The notes: generated from the sequence alone by a model not told the origin. A DNA stretch of 53,483 nt from Solobacterium sp. (GCA_024696355.1 JAILGV010000014.1:1-53483), one strand, 5' to 3'. Shown: positions 25,519-34,971, numbered from the stretch's first letter. Program-made: numbers and translations.

Positions 25519-26243
25519 GAATCATCGTATCTCCGGCAAAAACGATGATGCAGGAACCTGCGGAAGCACCTTCGGTTCCCGTATTCATCCGGGATGCCGG
25601 AAAGATCAGGCAGTACCTGCTGTCACTGGATGATGACAGGTTTGCAAAGGTTATGGCCTGCAGCAGGAAACTGACGGAGGAAAACCGGGAAAGGTACCGG
25701 AACATGGATCTTTCACGGAATCTGACCCCGGCTGCGGAAGCGTATGACGGGATCCAGTACAAATATCTTGACTGGCGCAGTCTGAATGCGGATCAGCAGG
25801 CATATCTGAACGATCATCTGCGCATCCTGTCGGCATTTTACGGCGTCCTGAAGCCGTCGGACGGGATTGCGCCTTACCGGCTGGAAATGGCGGCGAAAAC
25901 GGATATTGACGGCGGAAATATGTATGCTTACTGGGGAAGGCGTATTTATGAGGAAGTCAGTGACGGAACGGTGATAATCAGCCTCGCGTCAAAAGAGTAT
26001 GAGAAGTGCGTCACGCCGTATGATAAAAACATGATCAGAATTGTCTTTGCCCAGTCTGCAGGCGGCAGGCTTGTCAGCCGCGGAGCCTATGCCAAGATGG
26101 CAAGAGGAGCCATGGTGCGCTGGATGGCGGTCCATCAGATTGAAGACCCTGCGCAGATCAGAAGCTTCAGCCTGATGGATTACAGATTCAGCGGGGAAGC
26201 ATCCTCCGGCAGAGAATTTGTATTTGTCATGAATCAGGAATGA
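25515..26243 (+). CDS. yaaA: Peroxide stress protein YaaA (DUF328)
   Basis: A 242-residue member of the YaaA family, recognised by MRIIVSPAKTM at the N-terminus, ILSAFYGVLKPSDGIAPYRLEM in the middle and the C-terminal segment around SRGAYAKMARG. In E. coli YaaA lowers free iron under peroxide stress and limits Fenton damage. The overlap with bcp fits a shared role: Bcp removes peroxide and YaaA limits iron-driven damage. No PerR box was identified. Confidence 0.93.
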   Translation: MRIIVSPAKTMMQEPAEAPSVPVFIRDAGKIRQYLLSLDDDRFAKVMACSRKLTEENRERYRNMDLSRNLTPAAEAYDGIQYKYLDWRSLNADQQAYLNDHLRILSAFYGVLKPSDGIAPYRLEMAAKTDIDGGNMYAYWGRRIYEEVSDGTVIISLASKEYEKCVTPYDKNMIRIVFAQSAGGRLVSRGAYAKMARGAMVRWMAVHQIEDPAQIRSFSLMDYRFSGEASSGREFVFVMNQE

Positions 26244-26269
26244 TACCGGATATAAGTCCGGTATTTTTT
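26243..26269 (+). terminator. Rho-independent terminator
   Basis: ATACCGGA-TATAAG-TCCGGTAT followed by TTTTT, just after the yaaA stop. Confidence 0.88.
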
Positions 26270-26302
26270 GACTTTGCTGCATATAATTAAATGCTTGAAT
26301 TA

Positions 26303-26331
26303 TTGACTGAAAACAGTACTGACATTAAAAT
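26303..26331 (+). promoter_or_regulatory. Sigma-A promoter of the marR-ABC operon
   Basis: TTGACT (26303-26308), 17-bp spacer, TAAAAT (26326-26331). The start point would be near 26338, only about 12 bases before the ATG, over the palindromic TTAATTAATTA that may be the regulator's operator. Confidence 0.65.
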
Positions 26332-26349
26332 AAACAATGTTAATTAATT

Positions 26350-26787
26350 ATGATTACTATTGAAAATGAAGAACTGATCAAAGCAGTACTGGCTTTGAAA
26401 AAAATTAATTTCTCTTCGGTCGTCAGCGGGATTACGATGCAGGAATATGGAATTCTGAAGGCGATTGATGAGTATAAAGGCGAGAGCGTCTGTGTTTCCT
26501 ATGTGACAAACTGTGTGGATGATCTTCCGCAGGCAGTTTCCAGATCACTGAAGAACATGGAAAAGGAAAATCTGATCGTGCGCAGCATCAGTGCTGAAGA
26601 CAGGAGGTTCAACAATCTTCAGCTGACGGAGGAAGGCAGAAGAAAGCTGTCGGAATCCAGAAGGATCCTGGAGGAGATCGTAATGGAAGCGCTCGAGGAT
26701 TTTAATGATGAGAGAACCAGGGAACTGGCTGTACTGCTTAACCAGCTGAGAGAATCTTTTCAGGCAGCAATCAAGAGGAGAAGGTAA
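26350..26787 (+). CDS. MarR-family transcriptional regulator
   Basis: A 145-residue winged-helix protein: ITMQEYGILKAIDE, a recognition helix around LPQAVSRSLKNMEKENLI, the wing SAEDRRFNNLQLTEEGRRKL (MarR D-x-R-x-x-x-x-x-L-T-x-x-G pattern) and a C-terminal dimer helix. There is no Shine-Dalgarno; with the predicted promoter the leader is very short, so translation may start in a leaderless-like way and stay low. The stop is directly followed by the ATG of the ABC exporter gene, its probable target. Confidence 0.88.
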   Translation: MITIENEELIKAVLALKKINFSSVVSGITMQEYGILKAIDEYKGESVCVSYVTNCVDDLPQAVSRSLKNMEKENLIVRSISAEDRRFNNLQLTEEGRRKLSESRRILEEIVMEALEDFNDERTRELAVLLNQLRESFQAAIKRRR

Positions 26788-29700
26788 ATGCTTGAAGTAA
26801 AGGATATCTGCAAGGAGTACAGAACCGGGACTCTTGTGCAGAAAGCTCTTGATCATGTGAGCCTCGCACTGAGAGACAATGAATTTGTGGCAATTCTCGG
26901 ACCTTCCGGTTCGGGAAAAACCACGCTTTTAAACATTATCGGCGGTCTGGACCGGTATGACAGCGGAGATCTGATTATCAACGGGATTTCCACGAAAAAG
27001 TATAAAGACCGGGACTGGGACAGTTACCGCAATCATACAATCGGCTTTGTTTTTCAGAGCTATAATCTGATTCCGCATCAGACCGTACTTTCCAATGTCG
27101 AGCTTGCCCTGACAATCAGCGGCATTTCCCGGGCAGAACGGAGAAAGCGCGCCGAGGAGGCACTGCAGAAAGTCGGACTGGGAGAACAGATGCACAAAAA
27201 GCCGAATCAGATGTCAGGCGGCCAGATGCAGCGCGTTGCCATTGCAAGAGCGCTGGTCAATGATCCGGATATCCTGCTGGCAGACGAGCCGACAGGTGCG
27301 CTTGACTCGGATACCAGCGTGCAGGTCATGGATCTGCTCAGGGAGGTTGCCAGCGACAGACTTGTTGTCATGGTAACGCATAACCCGGAACTGGCGGAAC
27401 AGTATGCAACAAGGATCGTCAGGCTGAAGGACGGCAGAATCACATCGGATACGGATCCGTTTGTGCCGGTGCCTTCGGGGGAACCTGTTCACAGGAATAT
27501 GGGAAGATCCTCCATGTCATTCCTGACAGCGCTTGCCCTGTCATTCAATAACCTGCGTTCCAAGCTTGCCCGTACCGTGCTTGTGGCGTTTGCCGGATCG
27601 ATCGGCATTACCGGCATTGCCCTGATTCTTTCCCTGTCCAACGGTGTGGACAAATATATACAGAACGTGGAAGAGGAAACATTGAGCGAATATCCGATTC
27701 TGATCCAGAACTCGTCATTTGATCTGGCCAGTATGATCGTGGATGAACGTGATCCGGATGCGGAAAAGGCAGATGTTGTGGAGCGCAAGACCCTGTCCTC
27801 CATGTTCTCGAGAATCTCTTCCAATGATCTGGAGTCACTGCGTGCTTATTTTGAAAGCGGAAAAAGCGGTGTTGAAAAGCATGCCAGGGCAATTGAATAT
27901 TCATACTCCCTGACGCCGAATATTTATATCTTTGACGGATATGACTACAGACAGGTCAATCCGGATCAGACATTCAGCAGTCTGGGTGTTTCTTTCTCCG
28001 GTGTCAGCAGTATGTACACCAGCTATTCTTCATCCAATGTATTCCAGGCACTGCCGAGGACTGAAGCCCTGTACAGGAACCAGTATGATATCAGGGCCGG
28101 AAGATGGCCTTCAAAGATCAATGAGCTTGTTCTTGTACTCAGCGGAAGCGGAAGAGTCACGGATATGACACTGTATGCGATGGGCCTGAAGGACTATTCG
28201 GAACTGGACGATATGATCAAGAGGTTTTCATCCGGTGAGACGGTGGAGGATACTACCGGCATCAGCTCATACAAGTATGAGGACTTCCTGAATCTGAAAT
28301 TCTATGTAGTGAACGGCTTTGATTATTATGTCTATGACAGTGAATATAATGTCTGGACGGACAAGCGCTCGGACAAAGTATTCATGCGGAATCTTCTGAA
28401 CGCATCCGAGGAACTGACGATTGTCGGCGTTGTGCAGCCGAAGGAAGACTCAAATGTTGCCATGCTGAACTACGGCATCAACTATATGCCGGAACTTGTC
28501 GACCATCTGATCGGCAATGCGGAGGAAAGCGGTCTTGTCAGATCGCAGATTGATAATCCGGATACGGACGTGCTTTCGAATACACCGTTCGGTGAGGAAA
28601 GCAGGAATGAGTTTGATACGAGTTCGATGTTTGAGATTGATGAGAATGCCATGGCAAATGCATTCAAGTTTGATACATCAGCCCTGAATATGGATTTCTC
28701 AAACATCAATATCAATACGGACAATATCGACATGTCATCCCTGTCCGACGGCTTCTCCATGCCTGACATGGATTTCGCATCACTGCTTGGAAAAATCAAG
28801 ATTGATATTACAAGCGGGGAAATGCAGGAGCTGTTTACAACGCTTCTGAACGGCTGGATGGAATACAGCAGCAGTAATCCTGCCACGGATTATTCAAAGC
28901 TTCCGGAAGCGATCAGGAAGTATTTTGAGGAGGATGAGGAAATCAGGGAGGTAATCCTTGAAGATATCCGCAGTATGATCTCCGGCATTGCCCAAAGAGT
29001 GATCACAGAGGAGCAGCTGGAGCCGCAGATTCAGGAACTGCTTGTTTCCTACAATATTTTCAAGGAAGCATATATCAATGAGCACACGACCGAAGTAATT
29101 GTGGTTGATGAAGACGGCAATGAGCATACGGTCAGAGAGCCTGAGATCGAGGAAGCCGAGATTATCACGGCATATCTGCAGACACCTGAGGCTCAGGCAC
29201 TGGTGGGACAGCTTGCCCAGGATCTCATAGCCGCGCTGGAACATGTTGAACTGACAGCGGAAGACATTGAGCCGATCGTCAATGACCTGATCAGCGGATA
29301 TACAAAATACGCACAGGAAAACAATCTGCCGGATATTACGAAGATCGGGGAGTCGTTCAGCGGCTATCTTTCCACCGAAGAAGCGAGATCGGTGATCACA
29401 AAAGCAGCAGCCGACGCCATTGATACAAGCGAACTGGAAGCTGCGGCGGCGGATATGATGAGCAGTTTCGGAACACAGATCGCCGATGCGATCAAGTCCG
29501 TCATGGACCAGGTGGTGAGCTCGATTACAACCGGCATTACGGAAGCAATGTCCTCCATGAGCAAATCTCTGGAAACAGCCTTTGCCTTTGATCCGAATGC
29601 GTTCGCAAATGCGATCCATGTCAAGATGACAGCCGAAGACATGCAGGAACTGATGACTTCCATGATGTCAGAGGAAAATGCCACATATGACAGCAATCTT

Positions 29701-30303
29701 GCAAAGTTCGGCTATGCGGACAGAAGAAAGCCGTATTCCATTACGATTTATCCGGTCAATTTTGATGCAAAAGCGTCAATCAAGCAGATTCTGGATGATT
29801 ACAATGACAGGATGCGTATTGAGGATGAGGACAAGGTCATCACATATACAGATATCGTCGGCACGCTGATGACTTCCGTTACGGATATCATCAATGCAAT
29901 CAGCTATGTCCTGATTGCCTTTGTGGCGATTTCGCTGGTTGTTTCCTCGATCATGATCGGCGTCATCACATATATCTCCGTCCTCGAGAGGAAGAAGGAA
30001 ATCGGCATTCTGCGTGCCATCGGTGCCTCCAAGCACAATATTTCCGAAGTGTTCAATGCCGAAACATTCATTATCGGCATACTTGCGGGTGTGTTCGGAA
30101 TTCTGACCACGGAGCTTCTGCTGATACCCGGAAACATGATCATCCACCGGATGACGGATATCGACAGCATCAATGCGGCGCTTCCGCCCGGTGCGGCAGC
30201 CGTGCTTATCATACTGAGCGTTATCCTGACTCTGATCGGCGGAATTATCCCCAGCCGCAAGGCAGCCAAGAGCGATCCTGTCACTGCACTGCGGACGGAA
30301 TAA
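26788..30303 (+). CDS. MacB/FtsX-type ABC transporter, fused ATPase and permease, very large
   Basis: An 1171-residue fusion. ATPase domain 1-230: Walker A GPSGSGKT (38-45), signature MSGGQMQRVAIARAL, Walker B ILLADEPTGALDS. One membrane helix follows (about 260-285), then an extracytoplasmic domain of about 750 residues, and three C-terminal helices with an FtsX-type permease ending PVTALRTE. The outside domain is largely helical and acidic, with Ser/Met/Asp-rich stretches. MacB-type systems do mechanotransmission on external substrates such as peptides rather than ordinary transport. Coupling to a MarR regulator suggests induction by a compound, possibly an antimicrobial peptide; this is an inference. 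Confidence 0.88.
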   Translation: MLEVKDICKEYRTGTLVQKALDHVSLALRDNEFVAILGPSGSGKTTLLNIIGGLDRYDSGDLIINGISTKKYKDRDWDSYRNHTIGFVFQSYNLIPHQTVLSNVELALTISGISRAERRKRAEEALQKVGLGEQMHKKPNQMSGGQMQRVAIARALVNDPDILLADEPTGALDSDTSVQVMDLLREVASDRLVVMVTHNPELAEQYATRIVRLKDGRITSDTDPFVPVPSGEPVHRNMGRSSMSFLTALALSFNNLRSKLARTVLVAFAGSIGITGIALILSLSNGVDKYIQNVEEETLSEYPILIQNSSFDLASMIVDERDPDAEKADVVERKTLSSMFSRISSNDLESLRAYFESGKSGVEKHARAIEYSYSLTPNIYIFDGYDYRQVNPDQTFSSLGVSFSGVSSMYTSYSSSNVFQALPRTEALYRNQYDIRAGRWPSKINELVLVLSGSGRVTDMTLYAMGLKDYSELDDMIKRFSSGETVEDTTGISSYKYEDFLNLKFYVVNGFDYYVYDSEYNVWTDKRSDKVFMRNLLNASEELTIVGVVQPKEDSNVAMLNYGINYMPELVDHLIGNAEESGLVRSQIDNPDTDVLSNTPFGEESRNEFDTSSMFEIDENAMANAFKFDTSALNMDFSNININTDNIDMSSLSDGFSMPDMDFASLLGKIKIDITSGEMQELFTTLLNGWMEYSSSNPATDYSKLPEAIRKYFEEDEEIREVILEDIRSMISGIAQRVITEEQLEPQIQELLVSYNIFKEAYINEHTTEVIVVDEDGNEHTVREPEIEEAEIITAYLQTPEAQALVGQLAQDLIAALEHVELTAEDIEPIVNDLISGYTKYAQENNLPDITKIGESFSGYLSTEEARSVITKAAADAIDTSELEAAAADMMSSFGTQIADAIKSVMDQVVSSITTGITEAMSSMSKSLETAFAFDPNAFANAIHVKMTAEDMQELMTSMMSEENATYDSNLAKFGYADRRKPYSITIYPVNFDAKASIKQILDDYNDRMRIEDEDKVITYTDIVGTLMTSVTDIINAISYVLIAFVAISLVVSSIMIGVITYISVLERKKEIGILRAIGASKHNISEVFNAETFIIGILAGVFGILTTELLLIPGNMIIHRMTDIDSINAALPPGAAAVLIILSVILTLIGGIIPSRKAAKSDPVTALRTE

Positions 30304-30320
30304 CAGTTATCGGATTTGTG

Positions 30321-30370
30321 AAAAACATACGGATTGTGCATCGGAAGATGCGCGGACCGTATGTTTTTTT
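30321..30370 (+). terminator. Rho-independent terminator
   Basis: AAAAACATACGG / CCGTATGTTTTTTT with an inner GCATC-GGAA-GATGC stem; closes the marR-ABC operon. Confidence 0.9.
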
Positions 30371-30412
30371 GCCCTTTGGGGCGGTTTGCGGACGGCATGC
30401 GGAAGATGCAGG

Positions 30413-30418
30413 TATAAT
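30413..30418 (+). promoter_or_regulatory. -10 element for the M24-like operon
   Basis: Perfect TATAAT 26 bases before the ATG at 30444. No convincing -35 at 17 bp. Confidence 0.45.
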
Positions 30419-30443
30419 AAAAGACAATTAACGGAGAAATGCG

Positions 30444-31823
30444 ATGAGATATGATTACAGTGACATTATTCTGAAGGATGTAAAGGAGCCTGAGCATGAC
30501 TGCACAGGCATTCCTGTTCAGCTGACGGATGAAACGATGCATCAGAGAAAGGCTGCCGTTCTGAAGAAAATGGAGGAGCTGGGACTTGATACACTGGTCA
30601 TTTATGCAGATATGGAGCACGGCAGCAACTTCGAGTATCTTGTCGGATTTCTGCCGCGCTTTGAAGAGGCCCTGCTTGTGCTGCACAGCAGCGCAAAGGC
30701 ATACCTTGTGCTGGGAAACGAAAATCTGAACAAAGCCGGAAAATCGAGGATTGAAGCCGAAGCGGTTCTCGCTTCCTGCTTTTCCCTGCCTGATCAGCCG
30801 ATGCTGAATGATGAGCCTTTTGCCGCAGTTATTGCAAAGACGGGAATCAGGGGAAAGACCGGAATTGCGGGGTGGAAGAATTTCAGCGGAAAATATGATG
30901 ACAGACGGAAAATGTTTGATATTCCTGCATATATTCTCGATGCCGTCAGAATATACAGTGATGATGTGATCAATGCATGTGATCTGTTTATCGGCGCCGA
31001 CGGTGTCAGGACTGTCTGCAGTCCGAACGAAATTGCCCGCTATGAATTTGCGGCTTCGCTTGCGTCGGACTGCATGCTGGATGCGATGGACGTACTGAAG
31101 CCGGGAATCAGCGAGATGGAAGCGGCCGACCGCCTGGTACGCTTCGGACAGCGTACGAGCGTGGTGACAATCGCAGCTTTCGGAGAACGGTTTATCAAGG
31201 CAAATATGTATCCGACAGACAGAAAACTGAAGAAGGCTGATCCCGTATCGCTGACCATCGGATACAGGGGAGGCCTTTCCTCAAGAGCGGGCATCGCGGT
31301 TTCCGGTCCACAGGAACTGCCGGAGGGATGCCGGGACTATTTTGAAAAAGTCTGTGCGCCGTATTTTACGGCTGTCCGTGCATGGCTTGAACAGGTTCAT
31401 ACCGGCATGACAGGCGGTGAAGTATATGCACTGATCGATGAAGTTCTTCCGAAGCGGGAATACGGCTGGAAGCTGAATCCCGGACATACGACAGCCGAAG
31501 AGGAATGGATGTCTTCACCTGTTTACGAAGGATCGGATGAAGTGATCAGAAGCGGAAGCCTGTTTCAGACGGATATCATTCCTTCCGTGAAGGGATATCC
31601 CGGCGTATCTGCGGAAAGTACGTGCCTTCTTGCGGATGAAGCATTGAGAAAACAGATTGAGAAAGAGTATCCTGATATGTATGCCCGGATGATGAAGCGG
31701 CGTGCATATCTTGCGGATGTGCTCGGGATCCGGGTGAATGAAGATATTCTGCCGATGTGCAGTACACTCGGATATATGAGGCCGCTGATGCTTTCTGAAA
31801 AAGCAGCGGCTGTCGCAAAATAA
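30444..31823 (+). CDS. M24-fold (creatinase/prolidase-like) protein, metal ligands missing
   Basis: A 459-residue protein with the two-domain layout of Xaa-Pro peptidases: a creatinase-like N-terminal domain (about 30-180) and a pita-bread C-terminal domain. In the active site region, the two metal Asp of the D-x-G...S-D-x-T-R pattern read LTIGYRGGLSSRAGI, with neither Asp; the His motif is NPGHTTAEEEW, and of the last two Glu only the second (SAESTCLL) is kept. It is thus probably not a metallopeptidase; a non-hydrolytic or altered reaction is possible. First gene of a probable operon with mutT and a HAD hydrolase. Confidence 0.72.
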   Translation: MRYDYSDIILKDVKEPEHDCTGIPVQLTDETMHQRKAAVLKKMEELGLDTLVIYADMEHGSNFEYLVGFLPRFEEALLVLHSSAKAYLVLGNENLNKAGKSRIEAEAVLASCFSLPDQPMLNDEPFAAVIAKTGIRGKTGIAGWKNFSGKYDDRRKMFDIPAYILDAVRIYSDDVINACDLFIGADGVRTVCSPNEIARYEFAASLASDCMLDAMDVLKPGISEMEAADRLVRFGQRTSVVTIAAFGERFIKANMYPTDRKLKKADPVSLTIGYRGGLSSRAGIAVSGPQELPEGCRDYFEKVCAPYFTAVRAWLEQVHTGMTGGEVYALIDEVLPKREYGWKLNPGHTTAEEEWMSSPVYEGSDEVIRSGSLFQTDIIPSVKGYPGVSAESTCLLADEALRKQIEKEYPDMYARMMKRRAYLADVLGIRVNEDILPMCSTLGYMRPLMLSEKAAAVAK

Positions 31824-31837
31824 GTCGGGAGGGCATG

Positions 31838-32233
31838 ATGCCTGGAAAAACAGTAAATGTCGCAGCGGCAGTGATCCGCAGCGGGGACAGAATTTTTGCC
31901 GTTCAGAGAGGAAGCGGGGAATACAAGGACGGATGGGAATTCCCGGGAGGGAAAATCGAGCCGGGTGAAACACCCGGGGAAGCACTGCGCAGGGAAATCC
32001 TTGAAGAGCTTGACACGGTTGTGGAAGTGCATGAACTGATCGATACGGTTGAATATGATTATCCGGAATTCCATCTGTCGATGAGGTGCTACTGGTGCAC
32101 GGTGGCGGAAGGGCATCTGACACTTCTTGAACATGAGGCGGCCAGATGGCTGCGCGTGATGGAGCTTGACAGCGTGGACTGGCTGCCGGCAGACCGGACA
32201 CTGATTGATAAGATCAGGGAACAGATGCAGTGA
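31838..32233 (+). CDS. mutT: Nudix hydrolase, MutT/8-oxo-dGTPase type
   Basis: A 131-residue Nudix protein that removes oxidised or otherwise harmful nucleotides from the pool. The Nudix box is complete (GGKIEPGETPGEAL then RREILEEL). WEFPGGK and the W-L-x-x-x-E-L-D-x-x-x-W-L-P-A-D C-terminus are typical of the MutT subgroup. Two ATGs stand in tandem; GGAGG is five bases from the second (31838) and only two from the first (31835), so the second is preferred. Downstream 21 bp lies a HAD phosphatase. Confidence 0.88.
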   Translation: MPGKTVNVAAAVIRSGDRIFAVQRGSGEYKDGWEFPGGKIEPGETPGEALRREILEELDTVVEVHELIDTVEYDYPEFHLSMRCYWCTVAEGHLTLLEHEAARWLRVMELDSVDWLPADRTLIDKIREQMQ

Positions 32234-32254
32234 GAACAGAGACGGGAAATACAT

Positions 32255-33079
32255 ATGATCAGCAAACTGACAGCATTATTTTGTGATATTGACGGAACAC
32301 TGACGGTTGAAGGCGGCAGTCTGATGCCGAAAACAAAGCAGGCACTGGAAAAACTGCACAGCCAGGGTGTTCTGATCGGAATTGCATCGGGAAGACCGGT
32401 TGACGGCAGGATTCTCGGTCTGGCTTCCGACTGGGGCCTGAGTTTTGAATTTGACGCAGTGATCGGCATGAACGGCGGAGAGCTCTGGGACAGATTCCAT
32501 GAGGGCGTGGAAAAGTATCATCTCCTGAAAAAAGAATGCACGAGGGAAATCCTGACGTTTCTGGACGGTCTGGATATCAATGCCTATATATTTGAAGACG
32601 GATATGACTGCATTGCGGCACTGCGGATGGACGAGACCATGAAGGAGAGCATCAGGCAGAATCACTCGCATGTCGAGATCGGTGACAGGGACCGTCTGTG
32701 TGCCCGGGACACGGGAAAGCTGGAAGTGCGCTACCGCCCGGAAGACGAAGAGAAAGTTATGCGGGTGGTCAATGCTCATCACAGCGATGAGTGGACTGCG
32801 GTCAGAACGTATACCGGCACCGTTGAATTCGTTGATCCGGCGGTAAACAAAGGACTGGCCCTGCGGATGTTTTCGCAGCGCTGCGGTATCCCGGCAGAGG
32901 AAATCATGGGCATCGGGGATATGGACAATGATATCGGCCTGGTAAGAGATGCCGGCTGGGGCGTATGCATGATCAGCGGCTCGGAAAAAACAAAAGCCGC
33001 CGCAGATGACATCACGGAATATGATGTCCTGCACGACGGCGTCGGTGAATATCTGGAAAAGAACTGGTTCAGCGCATAA
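32255..33079 (+). CDS. HAD-superfamily phosphatase, Cof type
   Basis: A 274-residue hydrolase with motif I DIDGTL (Asp nucleophile, residues 11-16), motif II IASGRP, a Cof-type cap domain, Lys in VNKGLAL (motif III) and motif IV GIGDMDNDIGLV. Substrates of this group are sugar phosphates or cofactors such as FMN; specificity cannot be predicted. The 3' end overlaps the convergent TraX-like gene by 11 bp. Confidence 0.92.
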   Translation: MISKLTALFCDIDGTLTVEGGSLMPKTKQALEKLHSQGVLIGIASGRPVDGRILGLASDWGLSFEFDAVIGMNGGELWDRFHEGVEKYHLLKKECTREILTFLDGLDINAYIFEDGYDCIAALRMDETMKESIRQNHSHVEIGDRDRLCARDTGKLEVRYRPEDEEKVMRVVNAHHSDEWTAVRTYTGTVEFVDPAVNKGLALRMFSQRCGIPAEEIMGIGDMDNDIGLVRDAGWGVCMISGSEKTKAAADDITEYDVLHDGVGEYLEKNWFSA

Positions 33080-33785
33080 GCATATAGATCAGAATGAGAT
33101 GCAGCGGATAGAACAGGGAGTAAAGCACGTGGAAGAAAGGCGATGAAGGGCCTTTCTTTTTATTGTATGCACAGATCATGAATGCCGGAATCAGGCAGCC
33201 CAGCTGAAGCCAGTTGCGCACTTTGAATCCGTAGATCAGATTGTTCCAGCCCGGCGCTGCGTTTCTGTATACATAATATCCGCCGAACAGTGCCAGTCCT
33301 CCAAGCAGGAAGGCAAGACGTACGCCCGTGCTGTTGTTTTTGAAGTATTTCAGGTAGCAGTGGAAGAAAAAGATCAGCAGAACACCTTTGTAATCATAGG
33401 AGGAATACATCTGAACCGACAGAAAGCAGAAGCCGGTGACAGCAGCTCCCTTCAGAAAGATGTTTTCCGTTCTTTCCGATGCCGCAACGGCAAGATAGCC
33501 GAGCAGCAGCGTCAGGATGACATTGTTGCGCCCGGGATTGAACAATGTATGGGAAAATACCAGATCATACGGTATCTCGGAAAGCAGTGCCAGTGCAGCC
33601 AGACGCAGTCCGTAATCCATCCGGTTATGAGTCCGGCGCCACCCCTCTGCGATCATGAAGGCATACAGAGGGAATGCAAATCTGCCGATGCAGCGCAGAA
33701 TGGTTCTGTCCCCGAAGAAGATATAGCCGGTATGGTCAATCAGCATCGTGATCATTGCGGCAAGTTTTAAAATGAAAGCTGTCAT
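33069..33785 (-). CDS. TraX-like integral membrane protein
   Basis: A 238-residue protein with about seven to eight hydrophobic helices. The N-terminal LKLAAMITMLIDHTGY, IGRFAFPLYAFMIAEGWRRT and LLSEIPYDLVF segments match the TraX family. E. coli TraX acetylates F pilin, but chromosomal homologues in Firmicutes are not linked to conjugation and are probably membrane acyltransferases of unknown substrate. It is alone on its strand and converges with the HAD gene. Confidence 0.8.
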   Translation of the reverse strand: MTAFILKLAAMITMLIDHTGYIFFGDRTILRCIGRFAFPLYAFMIAEGWRRTHNRMDYGLRLAALALLSEIPYDLVFSHTLFNPGRNNVILTLLLGYLAVAASERTENIFLKGAAVTGFCFLSVQMYSSYDYKGVLLIFFFHCYLKYFKNNSTGVRLAFLLGGLALFGGYYVYRNAAPGWNNLIYGFKVRNWLQLGCLIPAFMICAYNKKKGPSSPFFHVLYSLFYPLHLILIYMLMR

Positions 33786-33884
33786 ATGTTAAGTATAAAC
33801 CTGTCAGGGAAAAATGAAGTCCGGAAATAATTGAATGAAAACATCAATTATGCCATAATGCACTCATTAAAAGAGGAAGAGCAT

Positions 33885-34811
33885 ATGGGTATTGTTGTAT
33901 TCGGCGCAGTATTTGTAGATATCAAGGGATATCCTCTTGCCCAGTATATTCCGGGCGGCAGGAATGTCGGCAGAGTTGTGCAGGTGCACGGCGGTGTAAG
34001 CAGAAATGTGGCTGAAGATATTGCCAATGTGGAACTGAGGCCGGTATTTGTGTCTGTGGTTGATGATTCGGGAACCGGCAAAGATGTCATTGCCAAGCTG
34101 AAGAAGCACAAGGTAAATACCGACTATATCACCGTAAGCAGGGACGGTCTGGGAACATGGCTGGCGATTTTCAACAATGACGGTGATGTAATCGCATCAA
34201 TTTCCAGAAGACCGGATCTCAGCAGGATCAAAACTGTGCTGGATGAGCACGGTGACGAGATTATCGGCAATGCCGACAGTGTCGTGGTTGAAATTGACAT
34301 GGATCCCTCGCTGCTCCAGCAGATCTTTGACCTCGCCGAAAAATACGGAAAAACAGTCTATGCAGTGGTATCCAATATGTCCATTGCCGTTGAGAGAAGG
34401 GATCTGCTCAAACGGACGGGATGCATGGTCTGCAACAACGAGGAGGCGGGAATCTTCTTCTCCGGCGAATATATGGATAAAACTCCGGAGGAAATGCGGA
34501 AGATTCTTGTCAGAAAAGTAAAGCAGGCAAAAATTCCCCGCATGATTGTGACAATGGGAGCCGCAGGGGCGGTATACGCTGATATGGAAGGCAATTCCGG
34601 AATCATTCCGGCGATGAAGGTGGACGCAATTGATACAACCGGATGCGGCGATGCTTTCTTTGCCGGCGTGGCGATCGGACTGACGTACGGGAAAACGCTT
34701 GAAGAGGCATGCGTGATCGGAACCAGGCTTGCCGGTGCGGTGATCGCAACCAAGGAAAATGTATGTCCGAGATTCCTTCCCGAGGAATTCGGAATCGATG
34801 TGAAAATCTGA
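33885..34811 (+). CDS. PfkB-family carbohydrate/nucleoside kinase
   Basis: A 308-residue ribokinase-fold enzyme. The N-terminal signature region reads HGGVSRNVAEDIA; the anion hole and catalytic base are in DTTGCGDAFFAG. The protein could phosphorylate a sugar or nucleoside; the substrate is not evident. An in-frame TTG at 33831 would add 18 residues, but GAGGAAG six bases before the ATG at 33885 marks the start. Monocistronic, ending in a strong terminator. Confidence 0.9.
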   Translation: MGIVVFGAVFVDIKGYPLAQYIPGGRNVGRVVQVHGGVSRNVAEDIANVELRPVFVSVVDDSGTGKDVIAKLKKHKVNTDYITVSRDGLGTWLAIFNNDGDVIASISRRPDLSRIKTVLDEHGDEIIGNADSVVVEIDMDPSLLQQIFDLAEKYGKTVYAVVSNMSIAVERRDLLKRTGCMVCNNEEAGIFFSGEYMDKTPEEMRKILVRKVKQAKIPRMIVTMGAAGAVYADMEGNSGIIPAMKVDAIDTTGCGDAFFAGVAIGLTYGKTLEEACVIGTRLAGAVIATKENVCPRFLPEEFGIDVKI

Positions 34812-34822
34812 TATCAGTACGG

Positions 34823-34868
34823 AAAAGAACTTATTGAATCTGCGGACGGAGTCGATAAGTTCTTTTTA
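34823..34868 (+). terminator. Rho-independent terminator
   Basis: AAAAGAACTTAT / ATAAGTTCTTTTT with a 20-base loop. Confidence 0.85.
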
Positions 34869-34971
34869 TATGAGTACATAAAATATAATGTTGAGAAAAC
34901 ATCATAATATTTAAAATAAATGTATTAAGAATTAATTTTTGCTATATACATCCCTTTTTTACGTATGATCA

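Noticed and set aside
33069-33785. Conjugation locus suggested by TraX similarity
   Set aside because: No other transfer gene nearby; chromosomal TraX-like proteins are common in Firmicutes.
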